Counted from the first letter of the stretch, positions 1-9,062 are shown. The stretch is 64,000 nucleotides of DNA from Methylophilus methylotrophus DSM 46235 = ATCC 53528 (GCF_000378225.1 NZ_KB905144.1:1-64000), one strand, 5' to 3'. The notes: generated by a model not told the origin, from the sequence alone. A program made the numbers and translations.

Positions 1-694
1 CCAAAGAGGACGACACCCAGCCATCACGACCTTGCGGCTCCCTTGCGTTGTTGGCTACGGCCGCTGCGCTTAACATCGCTACGCGAATTAGCCTACGCCG
101 TAACAGACTGCTTCGCAGTCTTAGTTGTCAGCAAAGTAAGCGGTCACGAAACTCGCCCTGACAAGCCACACAATTCGTGACTTGTTGCGGAGCTCAAACA
201 ATCGCTCCCTTGTTTCTTAACTTTGTCTGCGCTACTCAGCGTGATGAATGGGATTTATCTCGCCAAACTAGCGCAGTAGGAATTTGGGCGTTGAAAAAAC
301 TCAAACTCTTTTTTTAATCTACAAACGGTGGCGCTCATGGGTTTTCGGGCCCCCATCTGCCGCGCCGAGTAGCGCAGGCAGCGTGAGGGTTTTCGGCCAG
401 CGGCTGTCCGAGTTCCGCGGTGGCTTGCGGGGTGTGCAAGCCGCTAGGGCGAGTTTCGCTGGACGCTCACACTGATGAGCAACGCAGGATAAAAGCGGAA
501 GCTAGGGTGCATTTCTTTTGGTTACTTTATCTTTGTGCAAGCAAAGAAAAGTAACTCGCCTACAGGCGAAATAGAACTCTCCAGAAAATAAGAGCCCATC
601 CGCCTGGGCATACATGCCCACCCTACCACTTACTTTTGCCAGAACCTGCCATTATGCCGGCGCAGAGGATGCTTTGCGAGACACCTCTTACACG
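1..694. other. gene-free, repeat-like stretch
   Basis: No convincing gene is seen here. The stretch holds small inverted repeats, for example a six-base stem at 106-120 and the larger hairpin at 521-555. The only open frame (284-475, +) gives an Arg/Ser/Gly-rich product with no ribosome site and no recognisable domain. From memory, similar Ser/Arg-rich pseudo-translations recur in proteobacterial intergenic repeats. The texture resembles the non-coding tail of a repetitive or accessory element; this is inference. Confidence 0.45.
521..555. repeat. long imperfect hairpin
   Basis: GTTACTTTATCTTTG is followed by a short loop and CAAAGAAAAGTAAC, forming a stem of about 14 pairs with one bulged base. 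It sits at the right end of the gene-free stretch. It could be a terminator-like structure or the end of a dispersed repeat; the sequence alone does not decide. Confidence 0.5.
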
Positions 695-1381
695 CTATGG
701 TGTCCACCTCACCCCAATCGACAACCACTGCGTCTGGCTATTGCCGTTCACCTGCTGCCCCACCGTACCATCAATCTGAAACACGTCCGGCACCAGGGAG
801 TAGCGCAAACCAACTTGGTAAAAAGGATTTTGCGTATGATCCCCAAACACTTCGGCCACGCCCCTAAAACGCCCAGCCAGCTTAAACTCAGAACCTAAGC
901 CCATATTCATCTTATTGCGATCCTCTTGCCGGTCCCGCAACATACCTACGTTCACATGCACAATGAGATCATCATCTCGCAGCGAGAATGACACAGGGAT
1001 ATAAAAGTACGTATTGCCAAATTGATTAGGCCCTGGCTGGATATCAGGATGCATCACCCGCCCTACGGCAAGCCCTACACCCCAGCCATTAGTTTCCAGT
1101 GGCTTGAACAGGGTTTTAAATTGGCCTATCCAGTCTTCGGTATGATAATGATCGTCCGTATTACGGTAACTGCCACCACCGAGCGTGATTTCAAAATTCT
1201 CACCCAGGTTACACGCTGGCAGTGCCCATAACTCCTGACCACCCTGGTAGCTACGCATCCAACTTTCAAGTTGACAGCTGCGCGCATTGGTCAGGCGTGC
1301 ATCATCCGTCACCAACGGGCGGGCGGCATACGAAATCTGGGGAATCCAGAGCAAAAAAATCAGGGAAAGTAAACAGTGCAT
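695..1381 (-). CDS. outer-membrane beta-barrel-like protein, paralogue of 28293-29111
   Basis: About 228 residues. I chose the ATG at 1381 because it opens directly onto a signal peptide (MHCLLSLIFLLWIPQISYAA); the longer frame from 1447 adds an unlikely charged leader. The mature protein begins ARPLVTDDAR, and nearly the same motif (VRPFVTDDAR) opens the mature protein of the gene at 28293-29111. Alternating hydrophobic/polar strands, Gly/Tyr/Trp content and aromatic-rich ends fit an outer-membrane barrel of the transporter-like families found with secretion or degradation genes. No substrate can be assigned. It is convergent with nothing and stands alone next to the gene-free stretch. Confidence 0.7.
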   Translation of the reverse strand: MHCLLSLIFLLWIPQISYAARPLVTDDARLTNARSCQLESWMRSYQGGQELWALPACNLGENFEITLGGGSYRNTDDHYHTEDWIGQFKTLFKPLETNGWGVGLAVGRVMHPDIQPGPNQFGNTYFYIPVSFSLRDDDLIVHVNVGMLRDRQEDRNKMNMGLGSEFKLAGRFRGVAEVFGDHTQNPFYQVGLRYSLVPDVFQIDGTVGQQVNGNSQTQWLSIGVRWTP

Positions 1382-1534
1382 TTGGTTGTATCTTTGTTTT
1401 CTTGATCTTATTTTCAGCAGATGACGGTTTGATGAAACCATACGCAACCGGCGGCTGCAATTTCATATTAGTTTCACTGGCCTCTGCCAACATAACAATT
1501 TATACTGTTTGCAGGAATGTCTGGGGAGGCAATC

Positions 1535-1807
1535 ATGGCAACTATTGAAGTGACTGAAACCAGTCCTAACTCGTTTTCTGTCACCGTGCATGGCTCGCAT
1601 GTCACCACGCACCAGGTCAGCGTCAAGCCTGATTATGCCAGTGAGTTGATCGGGGCGACCCAAAACATTGCAGAACTCGTCAGCGCGTCTTTTAAGTTCC
1701 TGCTCGACCGCGAATCAAACACCAGTATCTTGAGAAGTTTTGATTTAAGCGTGATTGAACGCTATTTTCCTGAATACCCCAAGGCCATTAACTGCTATCT
1801 TAAGTAA
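1535..1807 (+). CDS. small conserved hypothetical protein upstream of ppx
   Basis: 90 residues from MATIEVTETS. The start is set by GGGGAGG about five bases upstream of ATG 1535; an in-frame ATG 18 bases earlier lacks such a site. There is no signal peptide, membrane segment or Cys. The N-terminal half looks beta-rich (TSPNSFSVTVHGS) and the C-terminal half helical, with a motif LDRESNTSILRSFDLSVIE. I do not recognise the family with certainty. It ends 18 bases before the exopolyphosphatase gene on the same strand, so co-transcription is likely. Confidence 0.7.
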   Translation: MATIEVTETSPNSFSVTVHGSHVTTHQVSVKPDYASELIGATQNIAELVSASFKFLLDRESNTSILRSFDLSVIERYFPEYPKAINCYLK

Positions 1808-1825
1808 CCCATCCCGTATTATCGC

Positions 1826-3304
1826 ATGTTAAAAATTACCCAAGACACCCAACTCGCTGCTGTAGATTTGGGTTCCAATAGTTTTCGCCTTGAAATCGGG
1901 CGTGTTGTCGATGGCCAGATCCTGCGGGTGGATTACCTGAAAGAAGCTGTCCGTCAAGGCGGCGACCTTGATGAAGACCGCAATTTGAAACCGCAGGCAT
2001 TTGAACGCGGCCTGAAATGCCTGGCACGTTTTGGTGAGCGCCTAAAAGGCTTTCCGGTTGAGCATGTCCGTGCGGTTGCGACGCAAACCTTGCGAGAGGC
2101 CACCAATAGCGAAGACTTTATCAAGCAAGCGCAAAAAGTCTTGGGCTACCCGATAGAGATTATTTCTGGCGTGGAAGAAGCGCGCCTGATTTACCAGGGC
2201 GTGAGCCGCATGTTGCCGCAATCGGATGAAAAACGGTTGGTCATTGATATTGGTGGTCGCTCGACTGAGTTTATCCTTGGCCAACACTTCAAAGCTAATG
2301 TCACGGAATCGTTGCGCCTGGGCTCTGTCGGCTGGTCACAAAAATATTTTGCTGACGGCCAGTTTAGCGAGCGCAACTTCGAGCGTGCAGAAATTGCGGC
2401 CGAGTCTATCATAGACATGATTGCCAGCCGTTACATTGGCCAGTCAGAAGTCGCTTATGGTGCCTCGGGCACTGTGGGCGCTGTGGCTGATGTGCTGGCT
2501 AGTGCTGGGTTTGCGCCTGACCGGATTGAACGCGCCCAGCTGGAATGGCTGAAGCAGTCGCTGATCAAAGCCAAAACACCTGACCGCCTCAATATGGAAG
2601 GCCTGAAAGACGACAGGCGTGCGGTGATTGGTGGTGGGCTTGCCATTCTCACGGCGGTGTTCGACACCTTGCAAATTGACACATTGATGGTGGCAAACGG
2701 TGCCCTGCGCCACGGTGTATTGTATGACATGCTCAGTAGCGATCATGCGACTGAAGACTTGCGTACCTTGTCGATTGCCAGGTTATGCAAGCAGTTTGGT
2801 GTAGAAATGGATCATGCCAATAATGTCAGCAAGGCGGCTTTGTATTTTTATGATGCCATGCAGGCCAGTGATACACACAAACCGTTATTGCACTGGGCGG
2901 CGTTGTGCCATGAAATCGGTTGGGCCATCTCACATACCGACTGCAATAAACACGGCGCCTATATTCTGGATAACACGGAACTGATGGGGTTTGCCCAAAG
3001 TGAGCTGCACACCATCAGCCTGCTGGTCCTCGGTCACCAAGGCAAATTGCGCAAGTTACCGGCAGACTTTGATAATCAGGACCTAGTTTGCCAATTGATG
3101 GCATTAAGGTTGGCTGTGATTTTCTGCCATTCGCGCCGGATGCCTGCGTTGAAACACTTGCAGTTAGAACGCCATAAACAGCAGTTCGTCCTGATACTCT
3201 CATCGCAATGGGCGAACCAGCATCCGCAAACACATTATCTGCTCGAAGAAGAGTGCTTGCTTTGGCAAAAACTGGGCTGGCAACTTGAATTACAACTGAC
3301 CTAA
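1826..3304 (+). CDS. ppx: exopolyphosphatase, Ppx/GppA family
   Basis: 492 residues. Exopolyphosphatases release orthophosphate from the ends of polyphosphate chains; some family members also hydrolyse pppGpp. The actin-like ATPase fold is visible in the phosphate-1 motif AAVDLGSNSFRLEIG (about residues 11-25), the phosphate-2 motif VIDIGGRSTEFILG (about 140-153; Arg replaces the usual third Gly) and GASGTVGAVADV (about 212-223). The C-terminal third is helical and HD-like, as in full-length Ppx. The polyphosphate kinase gene lies about 2 kb away on the other strand, so synthesis and breakdown genes are near neighbours but not one operon. A strong terminator follows directly. I favour Ppx over GppA because of that neighbourhood. 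Confidence 0.9.
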   Translation: MLKITQDTQLAAVDLGSNSFRLEIGRVVDGQILRVDYLKEAVRQGGDLDEDRNLKPQAFERGLKCLARFGERLKGFPVEHVRAVATQTLREATNSEDFIKQAQKVLGYPIEIISGVEEARLIYQGVSRMLPQSDEKRLVIDIGGRSTEFILGQHFKANVTESLRLGSVGWSQKYFADGQFSERNFERAEIAAESIIDMIASRYIGQSEVAYGASGTVGAVADVLASAGFAPDRIERAQLEWLKQSLIKAKTPDRLNMEGLKDDRRAVIGGGLAILTAVFDTLQIDTLMVANGALRHGVLYDMLSSDHATEDLRTLSIARLCKQFGVEMDHANNVSKAALYFYDAMQASDTHKPLLHWAALCHEIGWAISHTDCNKHGAYILDNTELMGFAQSELHTISLLVLGHQGKLRKLPADFDNQDLVCQLMALRLAVIFCHSRRMPALKHLQLERHKQQFVLILSSQWANQHPQTHYLLEEECLLWQKLGWQLELQLT

Positions 3305-3339
3305 AACAAACACGGGCCGATTGGCCCGTGTTTGTTTTT
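3304..3339. terminator. bidirectional rho-independent terminator after ppx
   Basis: A perfect 15-base stem (AAACAAACACGGGCC with its complement), four-base loop GATT, then a T-run on the + strand; the A-rich left arm gives a T-run on the - strand. It separates ppx from the convergent small gene at 3348. Confidence 0.9.
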
Positions 3340-3347
3340 AACCCGCT

Positions 3348-3593
3348 TTAATCTTTTTTCTTCTTTTCGCGTTTCTCGTCCTCTTCACGCAGTTTGGCTA
3401 CTTTTTCACGCCACTCGTGCAATTGATCATCCTCAATTTCCAGTTGCAAGGCCAATGCCTCTTCCTGGGTGAGTTTTTCCTTAATAAAACGCTTAGGCAG
3501 TTTTCCGCCCATGCGGGACAAAATACGCTCAGCTTCATCAGAACTTAGCTGTTTTACTTTTTCCAGGTATTCTGGATTGACCTTGTCTTTCAT
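3348..3593 (-). CDS. small highly charged conserved protein
   Basis: 81 residues, rich in Lys and Glu, ending in a run of basic residues (EKREKKKKD). It is predicted almost wholly helical with coiled-coil character. The start ATG at 3593 has AAGGGAG at good spacing. The ParA-like gene lies 49 bases upstream on the same strand, so the two probably form one transcript. I recognise no named domain. The acidic/basic helical pattern suggests a protein or nucleic-acid contact role, but that is inference. Confidence 0.65.
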   Translation of the reverse strand: MKDKVNPEYLEKVKQLSSDEAERILSRMGGKLPKRFIKEKLTQEEALALQLEIEDDQLHEWREKVAKLREEDEKREKKKKD

Positions 3594-3642
3594 TAGGACT
3601 CCCTTTGATTGTCTGTTGACGGCCTGTTACCACAGGCTTGAT

Positions 3643-4263
3643 TTAACTGTTTTGTAAAATCCAGTCCGTGACCGGATTCCACTGGGCAATGTCGACTTCT
3701 TTTAACGTACTCGACAATTCAAAAATACTGAGACCTTCCTCGGCAGCAGTCACATAAATCTGTGAAGCGCGCAGCATGGAAAGCACGGAAAAGCCGGATT
3801 CATCCATAAATGCCAGCAAGCGTTCCGCAGACCGTGTGCGGGGCATGACTCGCATGCCGACCAAGCCAACAAACGTTTTATGTTTTCGCACCGCTTTTTC
3901 TTCAGCCAGCAACTCTAAAAAGTCTTGCGTAGCACCAATATCAAAGGCAGAAGGCGCGACCGGCACCAGCACCAAATCAGCCTCGGTCACGGCATCAGAG
4001 ATTTTCTTGTCACGCAATCCGCCAGGAGAATCCGTAATCACCCAGTCAGCTTTATGCAAAGCCGATTTACCCAGGTCATCGGCATTAAAGACGGGGGCCA
4101 CTTGAGGCGGTCGACGCGCTAGCCAGGCCGCAGAAGATTGCTGCCGGTCAATATCTTCTAGCACAATCTTGTGACCCAAGTGCGCCAGGTAGCCAGCAAG
4201 ATTAGTGGCCAGGGTGGTTTTGCCGCAGCCACCTTTGGTATTTGCCACCAATACCCTGCGCAT
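3643..4263 (-). CDS. ParA/MinD-family ATPase
   Basis: 206 residues from ATG 4263, chosen because GGGGAG lies about five bases upstream and the protein then begins MRRVLVANTKGG as in the family. The deviant Walker A motif KGGCGKTT is at about residues 9-16, and the Walker B-like segment WVITDSPGG follows. ParA ATPases form ATP-dependent dimers on DNA and position chromosomes, plasmids or protein complexes. The gene is short, lacks an N-terminal helix-turn-helix and has no ParB next to it. It faces a ribbon-helix-helix protein gene across 140 bases, so that protein may be its partner. It is not the chromosomal parA of a parAB-gidB locus. Confidence 0.85.
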   Translation of the reverse strand: MRRVLVANTKGGCGKTTLATNLAGYLAHLGHKIVLEDIDRQQSSAAWLARRPPQVAPVFNADDLGKSALHKADWVITDSPGGLRDKKISDAVTEADLVLVPVAPSAFDIGATQDFLELLAEEKAVRKHKTFVGLVGMRVMPRTRSAERLLAFMDESGFSVLSMLRASQIYVTAAEEGLSIFELSSTLKEVDIAQWNPVTDWILQNS

Positions 4264-4347
4264 CTCATCTCCCCGATTAAAGGTGTTGAATTTTGTCATG
4301 AAAACTAGTCTCTATCACACCATAAAAATATGAAATTTTTATGACAA

Positions 4348-4375
4348 TTGACGTCTCAAAAAAACGGTATAAACT
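4348..4375 (+). promoter_or_regulatory. candidate sigma-70 promoter for the RHH gene
   Basis: TTGACG (4348-4353) is followed after 16 bases by TAAACT (4370-4375), which overlaps a better-looking TATAAA that is two bases closer. It lies 29 bases before the ATG at 4404 in the shared divergent region with the ParA gene. Confidence 0.4.
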
Positions 4376-4403
4376 GTTTTCACAACATCAACAGGAGAGA
4401 TTC

Positions 4404-4883
4404 ATGGCCAGCAAACCGGGAGCCAAACCTTTATCGGCAAACAAGACAACCACAACTGCGGTAAAAACAACCACACCGTCAAAACCAGTGGTAGCCAAAC
4501 CTGCCGCGCAAAAAACAGCTGTCGCAAAACCGGCAGCCACAAAGTCGCCTGCAGCAAAAATAGTACCCAAAACCCCAGTCGTTGCAAAAAAAGTGCCTAC
4601 CGCACCTGCGATCAAAGTAGTCAATAAAACGGCCACGGTAACAGAAAAAGACAAAGCTAAAACCAGCAAAGTCAAAATGGAACGTGACAGTTTCACCATG
4701 CCCAAAGAAGAGTATGCACAGATTGCCACATTGAAAAAACGCCTGGAAGTCCTGGGCAAACCAGTTAAAAAAAGCGAGCTGTTAAGAGCAGGATTGAAGC
4801 TGCTTTCTGCCATGGATGATGCTAGTTTGAAAACAACCATGGCAACGGTACCTACCATTAAAACCGGCAGGCCGAAAAAGTAA
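4404..4883 (+). CDS. ribbon-helix-helix-type protein with histone-H1-like Lys/Ala/Pro tail
   Basis: 159 residues from ATG 4404 (CAGGAGAG upstream decides this start). Residues 1 to about 90 are low-complexity Lys/Ala/Pro/Thr with repeated PAAxK and VAKP units, like a histone H1 tail. Residues 92-159 form a compact domain beginning MERDSFTMPKEEYAQI, then LKKRLEVLGKPVKKSELLRAGL, which reads as a beta-strand and two helices of a ribbon-helix-helix DNA-binding domain; the end is TGRPKK. Similar proteins occur in beta-proteobacteria as far as I recall, without a settled name. The divergent ParA ATPase suggests a DNA-bound partner or centromere-binding role. Function is inference. Confidence 0.75.
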   Translation: MASKPGAKPLSANKTTTTAVKTTTPSKPVVAKPAAQKTAVAKPAATKSPAAKIVPKTPVVAKKVPTAPAIKVVNKTATVTEKDKAKTSKVKMERDSFTMPKEEYAQIATLKKRLEVLGKPVKKSELLRAGLKLLSAMDDASLKTTMATVPTIKTGRPKK

Positions 4884-4935
4884 TGAGCGATGTGCGTTAC
4901 CCGCATGAAGAATGCTGATTGACGCATCATTCCCA

Positions 4936-5400
4936 TTACTCAATCAAATCAGGGCTTTGCACACTATATAACTTGTAGGGCAGCCCTGATTTCGGCAAGC
5001 GCAACCACCAGACAGCACCTTTTTTGATACTGATCTGCCCATCGGGCATGCCCAGGCAGTGCGCGGCCAATTCACCTATCCAAGGCTGGTGTCCTACCAG
5101 CATGACCGACTCAAACGGACTTTGCGCGAGCAACTGTAGCAAGGGTGCCAGAGGCCTTTCCGGCGCCAAGCGGTTATCTTCCTGCCAGTCATCGCCCCAG
5201 TAAGCAATCGTTTCGCGAGTACGTACCGAGGGGCTCACCAGCACATAGGTTTGCCTGGGCAAATATTTCTTCAGCCAGCCTGCCATTTGTTTCGCCTGTT
5301 TGTGGCCTTTTTTTGTGAGCGCACGTTCCAGGTCTGATGCACCATGCATAAGCACTTCTGCTTCAGCATGACGCCATAAAATCAGGTTTCTGACAGACAT
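4936..5400 (-). CDS. sixA: phosphohistidine phosphatase SixA
   Basis: 154 residues from ATG 5400; upstream in-frame codons belong to the end of ppk. The histidine-phosphatase motif LILWRHAEAE sits at residues 6-15, with the second catalytic region VMLVGHQPWIGEL around residue 100. SixA-type enzymes remove phosphate from phospho-histidine proteins, including phosphotransferase components. The gene starts nine bases after the ppk stop codon on the same strand, a common ppk-sixA pairing. The length fits the family. Confidence 0.85.
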   Translation of the reverse strand: MSVRNLILWRHAEAEVLMHGASDLERALTKKGHKQAKQMAGWLKKYLPRQTYVLVSPSVRTRETIAYWGDDWQEDNRLAPERPLAPLLQLLAQSPFESVMLVGHQPWIGELAAHCLGMPDGQISIKKGAVWWLRLPKSGLPYKLYSVQSPDLIE

Positions 5401-5408
5401 AATGTGTA

Positions 5409-7451
5409 TTACATGGAATGGTATTGTTGCAGTAACAAGCGTTGGCAAGACAGCGGCTCGGCATCGCCTGATTGCTCTGCTACTGGGATATATTGGCCGT
5501 TTTCTGTGAGTTGCCAGGCATCTTTGTTGTCCTGCAGGTATAGCTGCAGGCTTTCCTGATAAATCCGCTGCTGCATCGCAGGATCTTTAATTGGCCATGC
5601 CAGCTCTACGCGGCGCACCATATTGCGGCTCATCCAGTCTGCACTCGACAGCCACATCTGCACATGACGATCCAGCTCAAAATAAAATACTCGCGAATGC
5701 TCGAGCAAGCGGCCAACAATAGAACGCACCCGGATGCGCCCATTCGCCACCGGCGAGTCGACTGGCAGAATGCATGCACCCCGTACAATCAAATCGATCT
5801 CGACGCCGGCAGCGGCGGCTTTCATCAAGGCATTAACCAATGGCACATCTGTCAGTGCATTCATTTTGGCAATCACCCGGGCAGGCTTACCCAGCTTGGC
5901 GATGCGCTGCGCCTTGACCAATTGCCTGATCATGCTGGCTTGCAAGGTAAATGGGGCAACCAGTAAATGTTTCATGGCCGGGATAGGCAACTCACTGGTC
6001 AGGTGGCGGAAAACAGCCTCCATTTCGCGTGTCAGATTTGCGTCTGCGGTCAACATGCTCCAGTCGGTATACAAGCGGGTGGTTTTAGGATTGTAGTTAC
6101 CGGTAGAAAGATGACCATAGCGGTGGATGGCTTTACCTTCACGCCGCATGATCAGCAGCATTTTGGCATGTGTTTTCAAACCCACCACACCATACACCAC
6201 TTGGGCTCCCACAGACTCTAGTGCCTCGGCCCAGTTGATATTGGCCTCTTCATCAAATCGCGCCTTGAGCTCGACCACCACCAGGACTTCCTTACCTCGA
6301 CGGACCGCTTCTTGTAACAAGCGCAACATACGCGGATCAGCACCTGTTCGGTAAATAGTCATGCGGATGGCTAACACCTGCTCATCCTTGACAGCTTCCT
6401 CCAGTAACTGGATGACCACCTCAAAGCTCTCATAGGGCTGGTGAATCAACAAATCTTTTTCGCGCATCTGCGCCAGTAAGGAAAGATTCTTTTTGATATG
6501 CTGTGGCCAATGCGGCTGGAAAGGAACAAACTTTAGATGATCACCCTTAGCCATGTCGGGCAGCTGGATCAAGCGCCCAAGGTTTACCGGGCCATTGACG
6601 CGGTAGAGCGCTAGTGGCGGCAAATTAAACTGTTTCAGCAGGAACTCGGCCAGCATGTCATCGCACTCTTGCGTAACCTCCAGCCGGACGGCTTCTCCAT
6701 ATTGGCGGTGCGCCAATTCTTCGCGCAATGCCGTACGCAGGTTGATCACATCGTCTTCATCGACTTCCAGGTCACTGTTACGTGTGACGCGGAATTGTGA
6801 AAAATGCAGGATCTTGGCACCCTGGAACAAGACTTCCAAGTTAGCGCGGATAATACTGGTCAGCGATACAAAGCACTGATCGCCCTTGCTGATAGAGGGT
6901 GGCAACTGGATCAAGCGCGGCACCACGCGCGGCGCCCGTACAATGGCAATCTTTTCTTCACCGTCCACCGCAATGCGCACAATAAAGTTAAGCGATTTGT
7001 TGGCCACTTGCGGGAAAGGATGTGATGGGTCCAGCGACACCGGCATCAAGAACGGCAGCACTTCACGTTTGAAATAGTTGGCGACCCAGGTGGTTTGCTC
7101 TGGCGTACGGACGGTGCCGGATACCAGATGCACGCGCTCTTTGGCGAGTGCCGGCATCAGGGCGTCATTGAATAACTGATATTGTTGTGAGACCAAGCCA
7201 TGTGCCATTTGCGCCACCTGTTCGCAAGTGGCAGCCGTTACCGGGCCACTGGTAACGCCCTGCTGATACGCTTCCATCTGCAATGGCATGCGCACTTCAA
7301 AGAACTCATCCAGATTATTCGACACAATACATAAAAAACGCAGGCGTTCCAGTAGCGGATAGTCTTCACGTTGCGCCAGGGACAATACACGTGCGTTAAA
7401 ACTGAGAATACTGAGGTCTCTATCGAGCAAGGCAGGCGTATTATTTTTCAT
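5409..7451 (-). CDS. ppk: polyphosphate kinase 1
   Basis: 680 residues, the usual PPK1 length. The enzyme reversibly transfers the gamma-phosphate of ATP to a growing polyphosphate chain through a phosphohistidine. The N-terminal domain begins LLDRDLSILSFNARVL and continues with FLCIVSNNLDEFFEVRM; the catalytic domain carries the conserved ELKARFDEEANI and the histidine segment KTHAKMLLIMR, with HLSTGNYN following. sixA lies directly downstream. The opposite-strand ppx is about 2 kb away. All hallmark motifs are intact, so an active enzyme is expected. Confidence 0.95.
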   Translation of the reverse strand: MKNNTPALLDRDLSILSFNARVLSLAQREDYPLLERLRFLCIVSNNLDEFFEVRMPLQMEAYQQGVTSGPVTAATCEQVAQMAHGLVSQQYQLFNDALMPALAKERVHLVSGTVRTPEQTTWVANYFKREVLPFLMPVSLDPSHPFPQVANKSLNFIVRIAVDGEEKIAIVRAPRVVPRLIQLPPSISKGDQCFVSLTSIIRANLEVLFQGAKILHFSQFRVTRNSDLEVDEDDVINLRTALREELAHRQYGEAVRLEVTQECDDMLAEFLLKQFNLPPLALYRVNGPVNLGRLIQLPDMAKGDHLKFVPFQPHWPQHIKKNLSLLAQMREKDLLIHQPYESFEVVIQLLEEAVKDEQVLAIRMTIYRTGADPRMLRLLQEAVRRGKEVLVVVELKARFDEEANINWAEALESVGAQVVYGVVGLKTHAKMLLIMRREGKAIHRYGHLSTGNYNPKTTRLYTDWSMLTADANLTREMEAVFRHLTSELPIPAMKHLLVAPFTLQASMIRQLVKAQRIAKLGKPARVIAKMNALTDVPLVNALMKAAAAGVEIDLIVRGACILPVDSPVANGRIRVRSIVGRLLEHSRVFYFELDRHVQMWLSSADWMSRNMVRRVELAWPIKDPAMQQRIYQESLQLYLQDNKDAWQLTENGQYIPVAEQSGDAEPLSCQRLLLQQYHSM

Positions 7452-7517
7452 GGCGATTATTGTATCGGCTGAACTGGCGACTATTGTGACAGTTTTGTGA
7501 ATTTAGCAGATTGCACA

Positions 7518-9062
7518 TTACAATTGATCAAGGTGCTGCAATCTTAGCGTGGCCATGTCATTGATGGCAGAACGCTCGGCTACTGAAAGATTAGCCACAT
7601 GCTTGACCATGAGCCGCGTACGCTGGTTACTCGCCAAACTGGCCTCGTGCTTGATGAGGAATGCCCAATAGAGCGTGGTAAATGGGCACGCATTCTCACC
7701 TGTCTTTTGCTTGGGGTCATAACGGCAGCTTTTGCAATAATTGCTCATGCGCTGAATGTAAGCCCCGCTTGCCACGTAAGGTTTGCTGGTAAAGCGGCCA
7801 CCGTTGGCATACAAGGCCATGCCCATGACATTTGGCAGTTCCACCCACTCTACGGCATCGACATACACCGCCAGGAACCAGTCAGAAACTTGCTGCGGTG
7901 ACAGCTGTGCCAAGGTCGAGAACAGGCCGATGACCATCAGGCGCTGGATATGATGGGCATAGCCGGTACGCAAGGTCTGGCCGATACACTGCGACAAACA
8001 CTGCATATGCGTGTCTCCCGTCCAGAACCAGCCAGGCAAATCCTGCTGATGCTGGAAATAATTTGCCGACTTAAGTGCTGGCATTTCCAGCCAATACACG
8101 CCGCGCACAAATTCACGCCACCCCAATATCTGGCGGATAAACCCTTCAGCACACCCCAGCGGCACGTGCCCGTCAAGATAAGCCTGTTCGGCTGCTACAA
8201 TCACTTCTCGTGGGTTAAGCAATTTGAGGTTCATGGCAGAGGCCAGCAATGAATGCCATAAATATGGCTGATCTTGCCACATGGCGTCTTGATATGGACC
8301 AAACAGTGGTAACTTTTCCGCAATAAAGTGTTGCAGCAAATGCAACGCCTGATCGCGCGTGACTGGCCAGGCAAACATATCCAGCGCGCCCGGATGCTGT
8401 GCAAACCGCTCCTGCACCAATGCCATCACTTCTTGTGTCACTGCATCCGGGCTAAAGACAGGCGGCGGCAACAAATCCTGTGGTCCCTGCTTGCCCAAAG
8501 ATTGGCGGTTATCGTGATCGTAGTTCCAGTCTCCACCTGCTGGCGCATCGCCTTCCATCAAAATATGGTGTTTTTTACGCATGCCACGGTAAAAGAACTC
8601 CATGCGCAAAGAAGAATTTTTCTCACCATATTTGGCCGCCCAACGCTGAAATTGAGCCCGGCTGCACATAAAATGCGTATCTTCCAATACCACCAAAGGC
8701 GTTGAATACTGGTCTGCCACCGCTTGCAATGCCTGCCAAACCCGCCAGTCCCCAGGCTCGCATACCCTGATCGCGGATGGACGATGCTGTTCCAACATGG
8801 CCTGCCAGACCGAAGACAGGTCTGGGTAAGCATGTTCATTGAGTTTGAAATAGGTCAGTGGCAGATGCTGCGCTTGCAATTGTGCCGCGAAATGCCGCAT
8901 CGCTGAGAGGAAGAGAGTAATGCGCTGTCTATGTGTCCAGACATGCGTCGACTCCTCCTCCACTTCGGCCATGACAATATGGTCCTGGGCAGGATCAAAG
9001 CCCTCCAAGGCAGGATTATCCAGCGTGAGCTGGTCGCCGAGGATGATAATGAGGTGCCTCAT
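7518..9062 (-). CDS. cryptochrome/photolyase-related FeS flavoprotein (PhrB/CryPro type)
   Basis: 514 residues from ATG 9062. This start is fixed by a four-base ATGA overlap with the stop of the upstream DUF2256 gene, and the protein then opens MRHLIIILGDQL as the family does. The C-terminal region holds the Cys cluster CKSCRYD...GENACPF and an earlier Cys that ligate a 4Fe-4S cluster in bacterial (6-4) photolyases. The long helical FAD domain contains GWREFVRGVYW and a NVMGMALYANGG segment. Such proteins repair (6-4) photoproducts using light. It is the last gene of the fbp-fba-tpiA-DUF2256 row. Repair activity is inferred from family. Confidence 0.88.
   Translation of the reverse strand: MRHLIIILGDQLTLDNPALEGFDPAQDHIVMAEVEEESTHVWTHRQRITLFLSAMRHFAAQLQAQHLPLTYFKLNEHAYPDLSSVWQAMLEQHRPSAIRVCEPGDWRVWQALQAVADQYSTPLVVLEDTHFMCSRAQFQRWAAKYGEKNSSLRMEFFYRGMRKKHHILMEGDAPAGGDWNYDHDNRQSLGKQGPQDLLPPPVFSPDAVTQEVMALVQERFAQHPGALDMFAWPVTRDQALHLLQHFIAEKLPLFGPYQDAMWQDQPYLWHSLLASAMNLKLLNPREVIVAAEQAYLDGHVPLGCAEGFIRQILGWREFVRGVYWLEMPALKSANYFQHQQDLPGWFWTGDTHMQCLSQCIGQTLRTGYAHHIQRLMVIGLFSTLAQLSPQQVSDWFLAVYVDAVEWVELPNVMGMALYANGGRFTSKPYVASGAYIQRMSNYCKSCRYDPKQKTGENACPFTTLYWAFLIKHEASLASNQRTRLMVKHVANLSVAERSAINDMATLRLQHLDQL

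Noticed and set aside
284-475. Open frame of 63 codons rich in Ser/Arg/Gly
   Set aside because: No ribosome site, no domain, compositional artefact of a repeat-like region.
4388-4936. Long hydrophobic open frame antisense to the RHH gene
   Set aside because: It is the complement of the Lys/Ala/Pro low-complexity tail; the + strand gene has a clear ribosome site and a domain.
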